A DNA stretch of 64,000 bases, from contig JAUIFH010000011.1 of assembly GCA_030429495.1 (NCBI GenBank), forward strand, positions 22,587-86,586. The letters run 5' to 3'. How positions within the stretch are numbered: the first letter of the stretch is position 1; every line of letters begins with the position of its first letter. This DNA is from Alphaproteobacteria bacterium (GTDB lineage: Bacteria; Pseudomonadota; Alphaproteobacteria; Rhodobacterales; Rhodobacteraceae). Made by a program: the position numbers and the translations under genes. Below are positions 47,443 through 57,386 of this stretch, one piece after another. Under the pieces are notes generated by a model that did no database searches, had not been told where the DNA came from, and worked only from the letters and a program-made list of their open reading frames with translations.

Positions 47443-49623
47443 ATGCAGCCGCAGATTCCCCTGACGCGCGACCTCGTCCTGATCGGCGGCGGGCATACCC
47501 ATGCGCTGGTCCTGCGCATGTGGGGGATGCGGCCTGTGCCGGGCGTACGGCTGACGCTGATCAACCCGCTGCCCACGGCCGCCTATTCCGGAATGCTGCC
47601 GGGTCACATCGCCGGACACTACGCGCGGGAAGAACTTCAGATCGACCTCGTGCGGCTTGCCCGCCATGCCGGCGCGCGGCTGATCCTTGGCCGTGCGACC
47701 GGCATCGACCGAGAAGCGCGGCGCGTGATCGTGGAGGGCCGCCCCCCGGTCGCCTACGATATCGCCTCCATCGACATCGGCATCACTTCCGAGATGCCCG
47801 CCCTGCAGGGTTTTGCCGAACATGCCGTTCCGGCGAAGCCGCTCGACGCCTTCGCCGACCGGTGGGAGGCGTTCGTGCGGCGCGTCGAGGCGGGCGAGGT
47901 GCACCCCGCCGTCGCCGTGATCGGCGGCGGGGTGGCGGGTGTCGAACTCGCACTCGCCGCGCGGCACCGGCTGGGGGACGGCGCCGGGATCGCGGTGATC
48001 GAGCGCAAGGAGGCGCTGACCGCGCTTGGCCGGGGTGCGCGCCGCGCGCTTCGCGCCCATCTCGACCGGGGACAGGTGGTCCTGATCGAGCAGAGCGCCG
48101 CGGTCGGCGTGTCAGCAGATGGCGTGGCGCTTGCCGATGGCCGGACGATCCCGGCGGATTTCGTCATCGGCACTGCCGTCGCGCGCGCACAGGGTTGGCT
48201 GGGTACGACTGGACTGGCGTTGCAAGGCGGCTTCGTCACGGTCGATCCGACACTGCGTTCCGTCACCGACCCGGCGGTCTTCGCGGCTGGCGATATTGCG
48301 CATCTGGCCCATGCGCCGCGCCCGAAGGCCGGCGTCTTCGCCGTCCGGCAGGCGCCGATCCTGCTGCACAACCTGACCGTGGCGCTGACCGGAACGGGCC
48401 GGATGCACAGCTACCGGCCGCAGCGCGATTACCTGAAACTGATCTCCACCGGCTTCAAGGGGGCCGTCGCCGACAAGTGGGGGCTGCCGCTTGACGGCGC
48501 GTGGCTCTGGCGTTGGAAGGACCGGATCGACCGCAAGTTCATGGCGAAGTTCCATGACTTGCCGCAGATGGCCGCTTCGCCGCTGCCTGCCATTGTGGCC
48601 GAGGGTGTGCGCGAGGCACTTGCGGGCGGCAAACCGCTTTGCGGCGGTTGCGGTGCCAAGGTCGCGCAGGCCGATCTCCACGCCGCGCTGGCGGGCCTGC
48701 CGCAGCCGACCCGGGCCGACATCCTCTCCGGCCCCGGCGATGACGCGGCGATCCTTGCACACGGCAAGGGCCATCAGCTGATCACCACCGACCATGTCCG
48801 CGCCTTCACGGAAGACCCTTACCTTCTCACGAAGATCACCGCCGTTCACGCGATGGGCGACATCTGGTCGATGGGTGCGCGCCCGCAGGCAGCGCTCGCG
48901 CAGGTGATCCTGCCGAGGATGAGCCCTCATATGCAGGCCGAAACCCTGCGCGAGATCATGGCGGCGTCGGCGGCGGTCTTTGGCGCGGAGGGGGCCGATA
49001 TCGTCGGCGGCCATACGAGCCTCGGCGCCGAGCTGACCGTGGGCTTCACGGTGACCGGACTGGCGGCGAACAGGCCGGTGACGCAGGCGGGCGCAGAACC
49101 GGGCGACTGGCTTATCCTGACCAAACCCATCGGCACAGGCGTGATCCTTGCCGCCGAAATGGCGCGCGGCGCACCGGGCGACGTCGTAGCCGCCGCCTTG
49201 GCCTCGATGGCTCGACCGCAAGGCGCGGCCGCGCGCATCCTTGCGCCCGAGGCCCATGCGATGACCGATGTCACCGGCTTCGGCCTTGCCGGACACCTGA
49301 TGGCGATGATGGATGCATCCGGCACCGCCGCGCGCATCTCGCTTGGCCATGTCCCGGTGCTGGCCGGCGCCGAGGCGCTTTCGGCGCAAGGGCACGGATC
49401 GACGCTGCTGCCCGGCAACCGGGCGGCGATGGCGCGCATGTTCCTGACCGAAGGCCCATGCGCGGATCTGCTGTTTGACCCGCAGACGGCGGGTGGCCTG
49501 CTTGCCGCCGTTCCCGCACATGCTGCGCTTGACGTCATACGGCGGCTTCGCGACGCGGGTGAGCGGCCGGCCATCATCGGCGAAGTGAACGAGGGGCCGC
49601 CCTTCCTGACGGTCGAGGACTAG
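47443..49623 (+). CDS. selD: Fusion of NADH-dehydrogenase-like FAD protein with selenide, water dikinase
   Basis: A 726-residue two-part protein. Residues 1-375 form an FAD/NAD(P) oxidoreductase (VLIGGGHTHALVL, VIGGGVAGVELAL, FAAGDIAHL). From about 395 a full SelD follows, with GGCGAK giving catalytic C403 and K406, GPGDDAAIL, GDIWSMGARPQAAL and VTGFGLAGHL. SelD makes selenophosphate. The oxidoreductase part may supply reduced selenium, but this is not proven. The start at MQPQIPL has AAGGAGG upstream. It faces mnmH tail to tail. Confidence 0.93.
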   Translation: MQPQIPLTRDLVLIGGGHTHALVLRMWGMRPVPGVRLTLINPLPTAAYSGMLPGHIAGHYAREELQIDLVRLARHAGARLILGRATGIDREARRVIVEGRPPVAYDIASIDIGITSEMPALQGFAEHAVPAKPLDAFADRWEAFVRRVEAGEVHPAVAVIGGGVAGVELALAARHRLGDGAGIAVIERKEALTALGRGARRALRAHLDRGQVVLIEQSAAVGVSADGVALADGRTIPADFVIGTAVARAQGWLGTTGLALQGGFVTVDPTLRSVTDPAVFAAGDIAHLAHAPRPKAGVFAVRQAPILLHNLTVALTGTGRMHSYRPQRDYLKLISTGFKGAVADKWGLPLDGAWLWRWKDRIDRKFMAKFHDLPQMAASPLPAIVAEGVREALAGGKPLCGGCGAKVAQADLHAALAGLPQPTRADILSGPGDDAAILAHGKGHQLITTDHVRAFTEDPYLLTKITAVHAMGDIWSMGARPQAALAQVILPRMSPHMQAETLREIMAASAAVFGAEGADIVGGHTSLGAELTVGFTVTGLAANRPVTQAGAEPGDWLILTKPIGTGVILAAEMARGAPGDVVAAALASMARPQGAAARILAPEAHAMTDVTGFGLAGHLMAMMDASGTAARISLGHVPVLAGAEALSAQGHGSTLLPGNRAAMARMFLTEGPCADLLFDPQTAGGLLAAVPAHAALDVIRRLRDAGERPAIIGEVNEGPPFLTVED

Positions 49624-49634
49624 ACGTCCGGTCC

Positions 49635-50705
49635 CTACCCGCGCCCCGTTCCCGCGAGGTTTCGCGCTGCCTCTGCCACCCGGTCGGCAAGCGGCGCAAG
49701 CGCGTCCTCCGACAGGTTGTCCACCTCGACCACCGTCTCGCGTTCCGGCGCGAAGCGGGCGCGGTGCTTGGCATAGCGGGGATCGTAATGCGCCTCCATC
49801 AACCCCCGGGCCAGTTCGGTGAACCGGCCGGTCTCGGCCCATCCGGTCCATTCGGCGATCGTGTCGACGGGGTGCAGGCCTTTCAGCTTCTCGACGATGG
49901 CGACAAGGCGCGCGGGATCGGCGGTCACATCGGCATAGGCCCGGGCGAGGTAGTCGGCGCGCGCACCCAAGGGGGCCGCGATGCTGACGCGCGGAGCCGC
50001 GCACATCGCCGCCCATAGCTGCTTGGGAACACCAAGGTCGCCGACGCGCGAGCTTTCCGCCTCAACCACCACGGGCCGGCCGGGATCGAGCGCGGCGAGC
50101 GCCGTGGCAAGACGTCCCTCGAACGCCTTCTGCGCGGGCTGTCCGCCCGGCCGGTCGCCGAACAGCGATCCCCGGTGATTGGCGAGCCCTTCGAGGTCGA
50201 TGGTCTGCACACCCCGCGCCTGAAGAAGCGCCAGGATCTCGGTCTTGGCCGATCCGGTGTTCCCGTCCAGAACGACGACGGGCGCGCGCACGGGCCGGTC
50301 CTGCACCTCATCAACGACAAGCCGCCGCCACGCCTTGTAGCCGCCTTCAACCAGTTCCACCCGCCAGCCGACCTGCGCGAGGATCGTCGCGAAGGAACCC
50401 GACCGCTGCCCGCCGCGCCAGCAATAGACGAGCGGCCGCCATCCGCCGGGATGGTCGGCGAGCGGCCCCTCAAGGTGGCGCGCGGCGTTCTTCGCGACCA
50501 GCGCGGCACCGAGCTTGCGGGCCAGGAACGGCGATTGCTGCTTGTAGATCGTTCCGACCCGGGCACGCTCCTCATCGTCGAGAACCGGAAGGTTGATCGC
50601 GCCGGGCAGATGATCCTCTGCGAATTCCGAGGGCGAACGCACGTCGATCACCGCGTCGAAATCAAACGCGGCAACCTGTTCCAGCGATGTAAGCTTCAGC
50701 GCCAT
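49635..50705 (-). CDS. mnmH: tRNA 2-selenouridine synthase
   Basis: A 356-residue enzyme that replaces sulfur with selenium in 2-thiouridine at the wobble base of Lys, Glu and Gln tRNAs. The rhodanese domain (about 1-130) has the catalytic Cys95 in YCWRGGQRSGS. A P-loop (LDGNTGSAKTEIL) and ATP domain follow. It uses selenophosphate from the adjacent SelD, so the pair forms a selenouridine module. Start ATG at 50705. Confidence 0.95.
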   Translation of the reverse strand: MALKLTSLEQVAAFDFDAVIDVRSPSEFAEDHLPGAINLPVLDDEERARVGTIYKQQSPFLARKLGAALVAKNAARHLEGPLADHPGGWRPLVYCWRGGQRSGSFATILAQVGWRVELVEGGYKAWRRLVVDEVQDRPVRAPVVVLDGNTGSAKTEILALLQARGVQTIDLEGLANHRGSLFGDRPGGQPAQKAFEGRLATALAALDPGRPVVVEAESSRVGDLGVPKQLWAAMCAAPRVSIAAPLGARADYLARAYADVTADPARLVAIVEKLKGLHPVDTIAEWTGWAETGRFTELARGLMEAHYDPRYAKHRARFAPERETVVEVDNLSEDALAPLADRVAEAARNLAGTGRG

Positions 50706-50745
50706 GCCCCCTCATAGCGCCGCACCGGCGCGGTCGGAAGGGGCG

Positions 50746-51345
50746 TCAGTAGACGGTAACCGGCGTGCCGAGCGCCACGCGGTTGTAAAGGTCGATCACA
50801 TGATCGTTGACCATCCGCAGGCAGCCATTCGACACGGACCGCCCGATGGAGTTCGGCTCTGTCGTGCCGTGAATGCGAATCGCCGTGTCGATATTGCCGT
50901 GGAAAAGATAGAGCGCCCGCGCGCCGAGCGGGTTCTTCGGCCCGCCGGGCATCCCGTCGGCATACTTTTCATAAGCGGCGGGATTGCGCTCGATCATCTC
51001 GGGCGTCGGTTTCCAGCTTGGCCACTCGACCTTGCGCCCGACCACCGCCTCTCCGCGATAGACCAGCTCCGCCTTTCCGACCGCGACTCCGTAGCGGATC
51101 GCGACCCGGGGACGGACGATGTAGTAGAGGTAGTGCTGCGAGGACACGACATGGATCGATCCCGGCGCGAAATCGCGGCGCACACGCACGACCGTCGGAT
51201 AGAGTTCCGGCGCGAGGGTGAGGCCGGGGATCGGACCGGCCGGCGGTGGCGGATCCACGGCCGGTACGGCAATCGCCGGCGCGGGCAGGCTGGAGCAAGC
51301 GGCGGCAGCCAGCGCTGAAGTTACACAGGTACGGCGATTCATCAT
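50746..51345 (-). CDS. L,D-transpeptidase (YkuD domain)
   Basis: A 199-residue exported enzyme. The N-terminus MMNRRTCVTSALAAAAC has a paired arginine and an apparent lipobox, so it is a Tat- or Sec-exported, possibly lipidated, protein. The YkuD catalytic segment is intact: IRIHGTTEPNSIG and SVSNGCLRM, with the active Cys. It should cross-link peptidoglycan or attach outer-membrane proteins. The start at 51345 follows GAGGGAAGAG; the frame to 51636 is rejected as a non-conserved extension. Confidence 0.9.
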   Translation of the reverse strand: MMNRRTCVTSALAAAACSSLPAPAIAVPAVDPPPPAGPIPGLTLAPELYPTVVRVRRDFAPGSIHVVSSQHYLYYIVRPRVAIRYGVAVGKAELVYRGEAVVGRKVEWPSWKPTPEMIERNPAAYEKYADGMPGGPKNPLGARALYLFHGNIDTAIRIHGTTEPNSIGRSVSNGCLRMVNDHVIDLYNRVALGTPVTVY

Positions 51346-51561
51346 CGTTACTCTTCCCTCATTGCCTCTGCACAGGTCACCGTCTGATACAATAACCCGG
51401 AACAATGGCGCCGGGCGGACTTTTTCGCAGCAGGAATACGCCGTTGCCCTCCGGCCACGGGTCAGGCCGCCATGAACATCGCACCGGATAGGGGCGACCG
51501 GCCCGGCCGCCGGGGTGGTATCACGAAGAACTGATGACCGAACCGGCCGGTCTGCCCCTCT

Positions 51562-51593
51562 GCACGGGGACCGTGCGTCGAACCCGTTTGACA
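51562..51593 (+). promoter_or_regulatory. Dyad and -35 element upstream of copA
   Basis: GCACGG, GGA, CCGTGC is a perfect dyad at 51562-51576. A TTGACA hexamer (51588-51593) follows, with a weak CATCTA at about 17 bases further on. The copA ATG is at 51636. The dyad could be an operator for a copper regulator, though it does not match a CueR site clearly. Confidence 0.4.
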
Positions 51594-51635
51594 TTTGTCC
51601 GGCCGCTTCACATCTAGAGGCGCGAGGTTGCGACA

Positions 51636-54083
51636 ATGACCACCCACACCACTTTCACCGTCGAAGGGATGAGCTGCGCGTCATGTGTCGGCCGCGTGGA
51701 ACGCGCGTTGAAGGCCGTACCGGGCGTCGCGGGGGCAGAGGTCAACCTGATCGCGGGCACGGCGAGCGTCGACTACTCCGATCAAACAGATGCGCTGAAA
51801 CTCGCGGACGTGCTTCGGAATGCGGGCTACCCCGCAACCGGGGCCGAGGCCGAGCTTGATGTCGAGGGCATGACCTGCGCGTCATGCGTCGGCCGGGTCG
51901 AGCGGGCACTGAAGGCCGTTCCCGGGGTAACCTCGGCAGAGGTCAACCTTGCCACCGGCTCGGCCCGCATCGGGTATACATCCGGAACCACAAGCCCCCC
52001 GGCGCTGGCCGAAATCGTTACGGCGGCGGGCTATGCCGCCCGGCCCGCGACCGGGTCCGCGCCTGCCACGGACCGGCAGGCCGACGAGGCGGCAAAGCTT
52101 CGTCGGTCGCTCGTGCTGTCGGCAGCACTGGCGTTTCCGGTGATCGTCCTTGCCATGGGCACCCACATGGTGCCGGCCTTCCATCACTTGGTCATGGCAA
52201 CGCTCGGCGAAGTCAACTCCTGGCGCATCCAGTTCGTCCTGACCGCCGCCATTCTGCTCGGCCCCGGCTTCCTCTTCTTCCGCCACGGCATCCCCGCGCT
52301 TCTGCGCGGCGCGCCCGAGATGAATTCGCTCGTAGCGCTCGGCAGCCTCGCGGCATTCGCCTATTCCTCGGTCGTGACCTTCGCCCCCGGCCTTGTCCCG
52401 GAAGCCGCGCGCGGGGTCTACTTCGAGGCGGCGGCAGCCATCGTCACGCTGATCCTGCTCGGCCGGATGCTTGAGGCACGCGCCAAGGGGCAGGCCGGCG
52501 AGGCGATCCGCCGCCTGATCGGCTTGCGCCCCGACACCGCGCGTGTGGAACGCGACGGCGTTGTGAAAGAGGTCGCGGTCGAAGACCTGCGTGCCGGCGA
52601 CATCGTCAGGCTGGCGCCGGGCGAACGGGTCGCTGTGGACGGGATCGTGACCGCTGGACATGGCTGGATCGACGAAAGCATGCTGACGGGCGAGCCTGCC
52701 CCGGTCGAAAAGGCCGAAGGCGCGACCGTCACCGGCGGCACGGTCAACGGTCAGTCCGCGCTCAGCTACCGTGTCACCGCGACCGGCTCGGACACGGTTC
52801 TCGCCCGCATCATCGCCATGGTTGCCGACGCGCAGGGCGCGAAACTGCCGGTTCAGGCCCTGGTGGACCGGATCACCCTCTGGTTCGTGCCCGCCGTGAT
52901 GACGCTGGCCGCGATAGCTTTCCTCGTCTGGCTGATCTTCGGCCCCGCCCCTGCCCTGACCCATGCTCTCGTCGCCGGCATCTCCGTCCTCATCATCGCC
53001 TGTCCCTGCGCGATGGGCCTTGCCACGCCGGTCTCCATCCTCGTCGGCACCGGACGGGGGGCGGAGCTTGGGCTTCTCTTCCGCCGTGGCGATGCGCTGC
53101 AACGGCTGTCGGAGGCCGGTATCGTCGCCTTCGACAAGACCGGAACGCTGACGGAGGGCCGCCCGGAACTGACCGACCTCATTGCCGCCTACGGCATCGA
53201 CGCGGACGAAGTGCTCCGGCTTACCGCGAGCGCAGAAGCCCAGTCTGAACACCCGCTCGCCCGTGCGGTTCTTGCGGCGGCCGAGGCGCGCGGTCTTGCG
53301 CTGTCTCCCGCCGAGGCGGCCACAGCCCTTCCCGGGCGCGGCCTTTCGGCCCGCGTCGAGGGCCGGGATATCCTCGTCGGCAATGCCCGTGCGCTCTCAG
53401 AGGCCGGGATCGACACCACCGGCCTGACCGGTGATGTGGCGCGCCTCGCGACCGAGGCTCGCACCCCGGTCTTCGTTGCGATTGACGGAAAGCTCGCGGC
53501 CCTCCTTGCCGTGGCCGACCCGATCAAGCCCGTCGCGAAGGCCGCCATCGCCGCGCTTCACGCCATGGGCGTCAAAACCGCGATGATCTCCGGCGACACC
53601 CGCGCAACCGCCGAAGCCATAGCGAAGACCCTCGGTATCGACCATGTCGCGGCCGAGGTCCTGCCCGACGGCAAGGTCGAGGCGCTCGGCGCGCTGAGGG
53701 GCGAAGGGACGACCGCCTTCGTCGGAGACGGCATCAACGACGCCCCGGCGCTTGCCGCCGCCGATATCGGTATCGCCATGGGGACCGGAACCGATGTCGC
53801 CATCGAAGCCGCCGAGGTCGTGCTGATGACCGGCGACCCGGGCGCGGTCGCCGACGCCGTGCGCCTGTCGCGCGCGACAATGAAGAACATCCGGCAGAAC
53901 CTGTTCTGGGCGTTCGGCTACAACGTCGTGCTGATCCCGGTCGCCGCCGGCGCGCTTTATCCGCTGAACGGGATGCTGCTTTCGCCGATGCTGGCTGCCG
54001 GCGCGATGGCACTTTCCTCGATCTTTGTCGTCACCAATGCGCTGCGGCTGCGCCGTGCCGGCCCGTGGCGAAACACGGGCTGA
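51636..54083 (+). CDS. copA: Copper-exporting P1B-type ATPase
   Basis: An 815-residue ATPase. Two tandem heavy-metal domains carry CASC at 14-17 and 81-84. The transmembrane site is ACPCAMGLATP (C456, C458), the phosphorylated Asp is D500 in DKTGT, TGEP is the actuator loop, and HPLARAV and GDGINDAPAL complete the ATP domain. The layout and length match CopA Cu(I) exporters, not the CcoI assembly type at 7901-10084. Divergent from the L,D-transpeptidase. Confidence 0.95.
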   Translation: MTTHTTFTVEGMSCASCVGRVERALKAVPGVAGAEVNLIAGTASVDYSDQTDALKLADVLRNAGYPATGAEAELDVEGMTCASCVGRVERALKAVPGVTSAEVNLATGSARIGYTSGTTSPPALAEIVTAAGYAARPATGSAPATDRQADEAAKLRRSLVLSAALAFPVIVLAMGTHMVPAFHHLVMATLGEVNSWRIQFVLTAAILLGPGFLFFRHGIPALLRGAPEMNSLVALGSLAAFAYSSVVTFAPGLVPEAARGVYFEAAAAIVTLILLGRMLEARAKGQAGEAIRRLIGLRPDTARVERDGVVKEVAVEDLRAGDIVRLAPGERVAVDGIVTAGHGWIDESMLTGEPAPVEKAEGATVTGGTVNGQSALSYRVTATGSDTVLARIIAMVADAQGAKLPVQALVDRITLWFVPAVMTLAAIAFLVWLIFGPAPALTHALVAGISVLIIACPCAMGLATPVSILVGTGRGAELGLLFRRGDALQRLSEAGIVAFDKTGTLTEGRPELTDLIAAYGIDADEVLRLTASAEAQSEHPLARAVLAAAEARGLALSPAEAATALPGRGLSARVEGRDILVGNARALSEAGIDTTGLTGDVARLATEARTPVFVAIDGKLAALLAVADPIKPVAKAAIAALHAMGVKTAMISGDTRATAEAIAKTLGIDHVAAEVLPDGKVEALGALRGEGTTAFVGDGINDAPALAAADIGIAMGTGTDVAIEAAEVVLMTGDPGAVADAVRLSRATMKNIRQNLFWAFGYNVVLIPVAAGALYPLNGMLLSPMLAAGAMALSSIFVVTNALRLRRAGPWRNTG

Positions 54084-54086
54084 GCG

Positions 54087-56615
54087 TCAGTCCCGCGCCC
54101 TGAGGACCGCTGCCGGGCGCGCGGCAAGTGGCCTGAGCGCGAAGACGAGACCGGCAAGAAGCGTGGCGAGCGCGCCTCCGACGACGATGACGAGGGCCGA
54201 GACCGGCTCGAACCGGAAGGCGCCGTCCATGATGAAGGTCATGACCGCCCAGCCCGACGCCGCGCCGAAGATGACCGCGACAAGGCCCGCCGCCGCGCCC
54301 ATCAGGGCCGAGCGCAGGGCGAAGCTGCGCAGCACCAGACCCCGCGTCGCTCCAAGCGTCTTCAGGACCGCAGCCTCGTAAACCCGCGCGCGTTCTCCCG
54401 CCGCCGCCGCGCCGATCAGCACGACGACCCCGGTCAGAAGCGTCACGCCGGCGGCGATCGCCGTGGCCCGTGCTATGGCGCCCAGCGCCTCGCTGACGCG
54501 GTCGACCACGTCACGGACCCGGATCGCGGTGATGTTGGGATAGGCCGTCGCAAGATCGCGCAGGATCGCGGCCTCGGCGGCTTCCCCGGCATAGACGGTG
54601 GCAATCCAGCTATGCGGGGCACCGGCCAGGGCGGCCGGGTTCATCGACATGACGAAGCCGATCCCGCCGGTCTCGAACTTCACTTCGCGGAACGAGGTAA
54701 TCTCTGCCTCGATATCGCGGCCGAGCACATTGACGTTGATCCGGTCGCCGAGCTTCAGGCCCATTTCTTCAGCTTCCTCGGCCGCAAAGGACATCTGCGG
54801 CGCGCCGTCATAATCCTCCGGCCACCATTCGCCTGAAAGGATCGTCGTGCCTTCCGGCGGCGTGGCGGCATAGGTCAGCCCCCGGTCGCCCCGCACCACC
54901 CAATGCTCGCCCGCCACCTCGCGCGCGTCGCGGCCGTTGATCCGGGTCACGACCCCGCGCAGCATGGGTGCGGCCTCGACCTTGGTGACGGCTTCGTCAC
55001 CGTCCAGCCGCGCCTTGAAGCCCTCGATCTGATCCGGCTGGATATCGACGAAGAAGTAGGACGGCGCCACCTCCGGCAGGTCCTGGTCGATCGCGCCACG
55101 CAGGTTCGCGTCGATCTGCCCAACCGCCGCCAGAACCGACAGCCCGAGGCCAAGCGCGAGAACCACCGCGCGGGCATCCTCCCTCGGTCCGCCTATGGCC
55201 GAGAGCGCAAGGCGCAGCGCCGGTCGACCCCGTGCCCGGTGACCGAGACGGCGCGCCATCCGGCTGAGGCCCAGCGCGGCAAGCGACAGCACCAGAAGCG
55301 CCAGCGCGATCCCGCCCAGCGTCCAGAGTGCGAGCCACGCCATGCCCGACAGCACCGTCGCGACAGCCGCGAAACCGACAGCGAGCGCGGCCAGAACCAG
55401 GCCGAGCCGCCAGCCCGGCCATTGCCGCCTGCCGGGGCCGAGGTCACGGAACAGCGCCGCCGCCTTCACCTCGCGCGTCCGCGCGAGCGGCCAGAGGGCG
55501 AAGAGCGCGGCGGCGAAAGCGCCGTAGAGCGCAGCCTGAAGCAGCGGGCCGGAGGCCACGGTCATCTCGACCGGGATCGGCAATCGCGCCGCGATCAGCG
55601 GCCCGGTGAGGACCGGTAATCCGGCACCGAGAAGCAGGCCTGCCGCGATGCCTATGACCCCCAGCACGGCCACCTGGATCAGATAGACGGCGAAGATCGT
55701 CTCGCTTTCCGCCCCCATCGCCTTCAGTGCCGCCATCGTCTCTACCCGGCCATCGAGGTAGGAAGTCACCGCCGCCCCGATGCCGACGCCGCCCACGGCA
55801 AGGCCGGCAAGCCCGACCAGAACGAGGAACGACCCCATCCGCTCGACAAAGCGCTGCATCCCCGGCGCGCCGCGCCGCGCATCGCGCCACCTCAGCCCCT
55901 TGTCGCGGAACGCAGCCTCCGCATCGGCCTTCACCGCGTCGAGATCGCTGCCTGGTGGCAGGAGCAGCCGGTAGTGCGTATCAAAGAGGCTGCCGGGTTC
56001 CAGCAGGCCGGACCCTTCAAGATCTGCGGTCCGCACGATCGTTCGCGGCCCGAAGGTGAAACCGGCGGTCGCGCCATCCGGTTCGCGGACGATCCGGGCG
56101 GTCAGGCGGAAGTCTTTCACACCGAGGCGGAACCGGTCGCCTATGTCGAGCCCGAGCCGGTCTGCGAGAACCGGATCGAGGACCGCCCCCGGCACGCCAT
56201 TCTCGGCAACCAGCGCCTCCGCCACAGCGACTGGCGGATCGAGGATCAGCGCGCCGGTGAGCGGATAGGCTGCGTCCACCGCCTTGATCTGCGTCAGCGC
56301 GCGCTCCGCCGCGTCGCCCTCGCCCACAACGGCCATGGAGCGGAAATCGGCAATCTCGGCCACGCCCGTAGAATTCTCGGCCATGAAGGCGCGTTCTTCG
56401 TCGCTCGCAAAGCGGTAGGTGAAGGACATCTCGGCGTCGCCGCCGAGCAGCACCGCACCCTGATCGCGGATCGCCCCCTGGATCGCGGAGCGGACAGTGC
56501 CCACGGCGGCAATGGCCGCAACGCCAAGCGTGAGACAAAGCAGAAACACCGTGAAGCCGCGCAGCCCGCCGCGCATTTCGCGGCGCGCGAGCCGGACGGC
56601 GAGCGGCAATCTCAT
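54087..56615 (-). CDS. ABC transporter permease, YbbP/FtsX-MacB type
   Basis: An 842-residue inner-membrane protein with two FtsX-like cores, about residues 240-420 and 700-842. The N-terminal helix follows LARREMRGGLRGFTVFLLCL, and large periplasmic domains sit between. ALKAMGAESETIF and VLKTLGATRGLVL are the paired coupling loops. It is the partner of the ATPase whose stop overlaps its start as ATGA. Relatives may move lipids or proteins across the envelope; the role is not established. Confidence 0.87.
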   Translation of the reverse strand: MRLPLAVRLARREMRGGLRGFTVFLLCLTLGVAAIAAVGTVRSAIQGAIRDQGAVLLGGDAEMSFTYRFASDEERAFMAENSTGVAEIADFRSMAVVGEGDAAERALTQIKAVDAAYPLTGALILDPPVAVAEALVAENGVPGAVLDPVLADRLGLDIGDRFRLGVKDFRLTARIVREPDGATAGFTFGPRTIVRTADLEGSGLLEPGSLFDTHYRLLLPPGSDLDAVKADAEAAFRDKGLRWRDARRGAPGMQRFVERMGSFLVLVGLAGLAVGGVGIGAAVTSYLDGRVETMAALKAMGAESETIFAVYLIQVAVLGVIGIAAGLLLGAGLPVLTGPLIAARLPIPVEMTVASGPLLQAALYGAFAAALFALWPLARTREVKAAALFRDLGPGRRQWPGWRLGLVLAALAVGFAAVATVLSGMAWLALWTLGGIALALLVLSLAALGLSRMARRLGHRARGRPALRLALSAIGGPREDARAVVLALGLGLSVLAAVGQIDANLRGAIDQDLPEVAPSYFFVDIQPDQIEGFKARLDGDEAVTKVEAAPMLRGVVTRINGRDAREVAGEHWVVRGDRGLTYAATPPEGTTILSGEWWPEDYDGAPQMSFAAEEAEEMGLKLGDRINVNVLGRDIEAEITSFREVKFETGGIGFVMSMNPAALAGAPHSWIATVYAGEAAEAAILRDLATAYPNITAIRVRDVVDRVSEALGAIARATAIAAGVTLLTGVVVLIGAAAAGERARVYEAAVLKTLGATRGLVLRSFALRSALMGAAAGLVAVIFGAASGWAVMTFIMDGAFRFEPVSALVIVVGGALATLLAGLVFALRPLAARPAAVLRARD

Positions 56616-57313
56616 TCGGCCACCTTCGCGATGGCCCGGTCCTCTCCGGCGACCTGCCCATCGGACAGCCGAACGACCCGGTCGCAGCGCGCGGCCAGTT
56701 CCGGCGCATGCGTGACGAGGACGAGTGTCGCGCCATGGCGGTCGCGCAGGCCGAACAGCAATTCCATGATCGCCTCGCCCGTCGCCCCGTCGAGGTTCCC
56801 GGTCGGTTCATCGGCAAGAAAGATCGCCGGGCGCGGTGCGGCGGCACGCGCAAGCGCCACGCGCTGCTGCTCGCCGCCCGAAAGCTGCGCCGGGTAGTGG
56901 TCCTTGCGCGAGCCAAGACCCATCGCGTCCAGTTCCGCCGCCGCGCGATCGAACGCATCAGATGCCCCGGCCAGTTCCAGCGGTATCGCCACATTCTCCA
57001 GCGCGGTCATCGTCGGAATAAGGTGGAACGACTGGAAGACGATGCCCATATTACCCCGGCGGAACCGCGCGAGCGCGTCTTCGTCCATCGCCGTCAGGTC
57101 ATGGCCAAGTGCCGTCACCCGGCCGGACGTGGCGCGCTCCAGCCCGCCCATGAGCATGAGGAGCGACGACTTGCCTGACCCCGACGGCCCGACAAGCCCG
57201 AGACTTTCGCCTTTGGCCACCGAAAGCGTGATGCCTTTGAGGATTTCCAGCGGGCCGGCATTGCCCTCCAACACCAGCCGCGCGCCTTCGAGGCCAAGAA
57301 TCTCGTCGCTCAT
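56612..57313 (-). CDS. ABC transporter ATP-binding protein, YbbA/LolD type
   Basis: A 233-residue ATPase with Walker A GPSGSGKSSLLMLM, Q-loop FQSFHLIPTMTALENV, signature LSGGEQQRVALARA and Walker B IFLADEPTGNLDG. The IPTMTALENV segment is typical of the LolD/MacB/YbbA group. It couples to the following permease. The tesA gene is divergent, a layout also known from Escherichia coli ybbAP-tesA. Confidence 0.92.
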   Translation of the reverse strand: MSDEILGLEGARLVLEGNAGPLEILKGITLSVAKGESLGLVGPSGSGKSSLLMLMGGLERATSGRVTALGHDLTAMDEDALARFRRGNMGIVFQSFHLIPTMTALENVAIPLELAGASDAFDRAAAELDAMGLGSRKDHYPAQLSGGEQQRVALARAAAPRPAIFLADEPTGNLDGATGEAIMELLFGLRDRHGATLVLVTHAPELAARCDRVVRLSDGQVAGEDRAIAKVAE

Positions 57314-57386
57314 CCGCTCTTTCCGCCCGTTTCGCCTCTCTTACCGATATGGGGCGAATGGGGGCGGAGGCAAGCACGCGCGCGTC

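Noticed and set aside
48112..50016. A 634-codon open frame on the minus strand across the SelD fusion and part of mnmH
   Set aside because: It is antisense to selD and out of frame with mnmH; the residues are low-complexity Arg/Gly/Ala and match no family.
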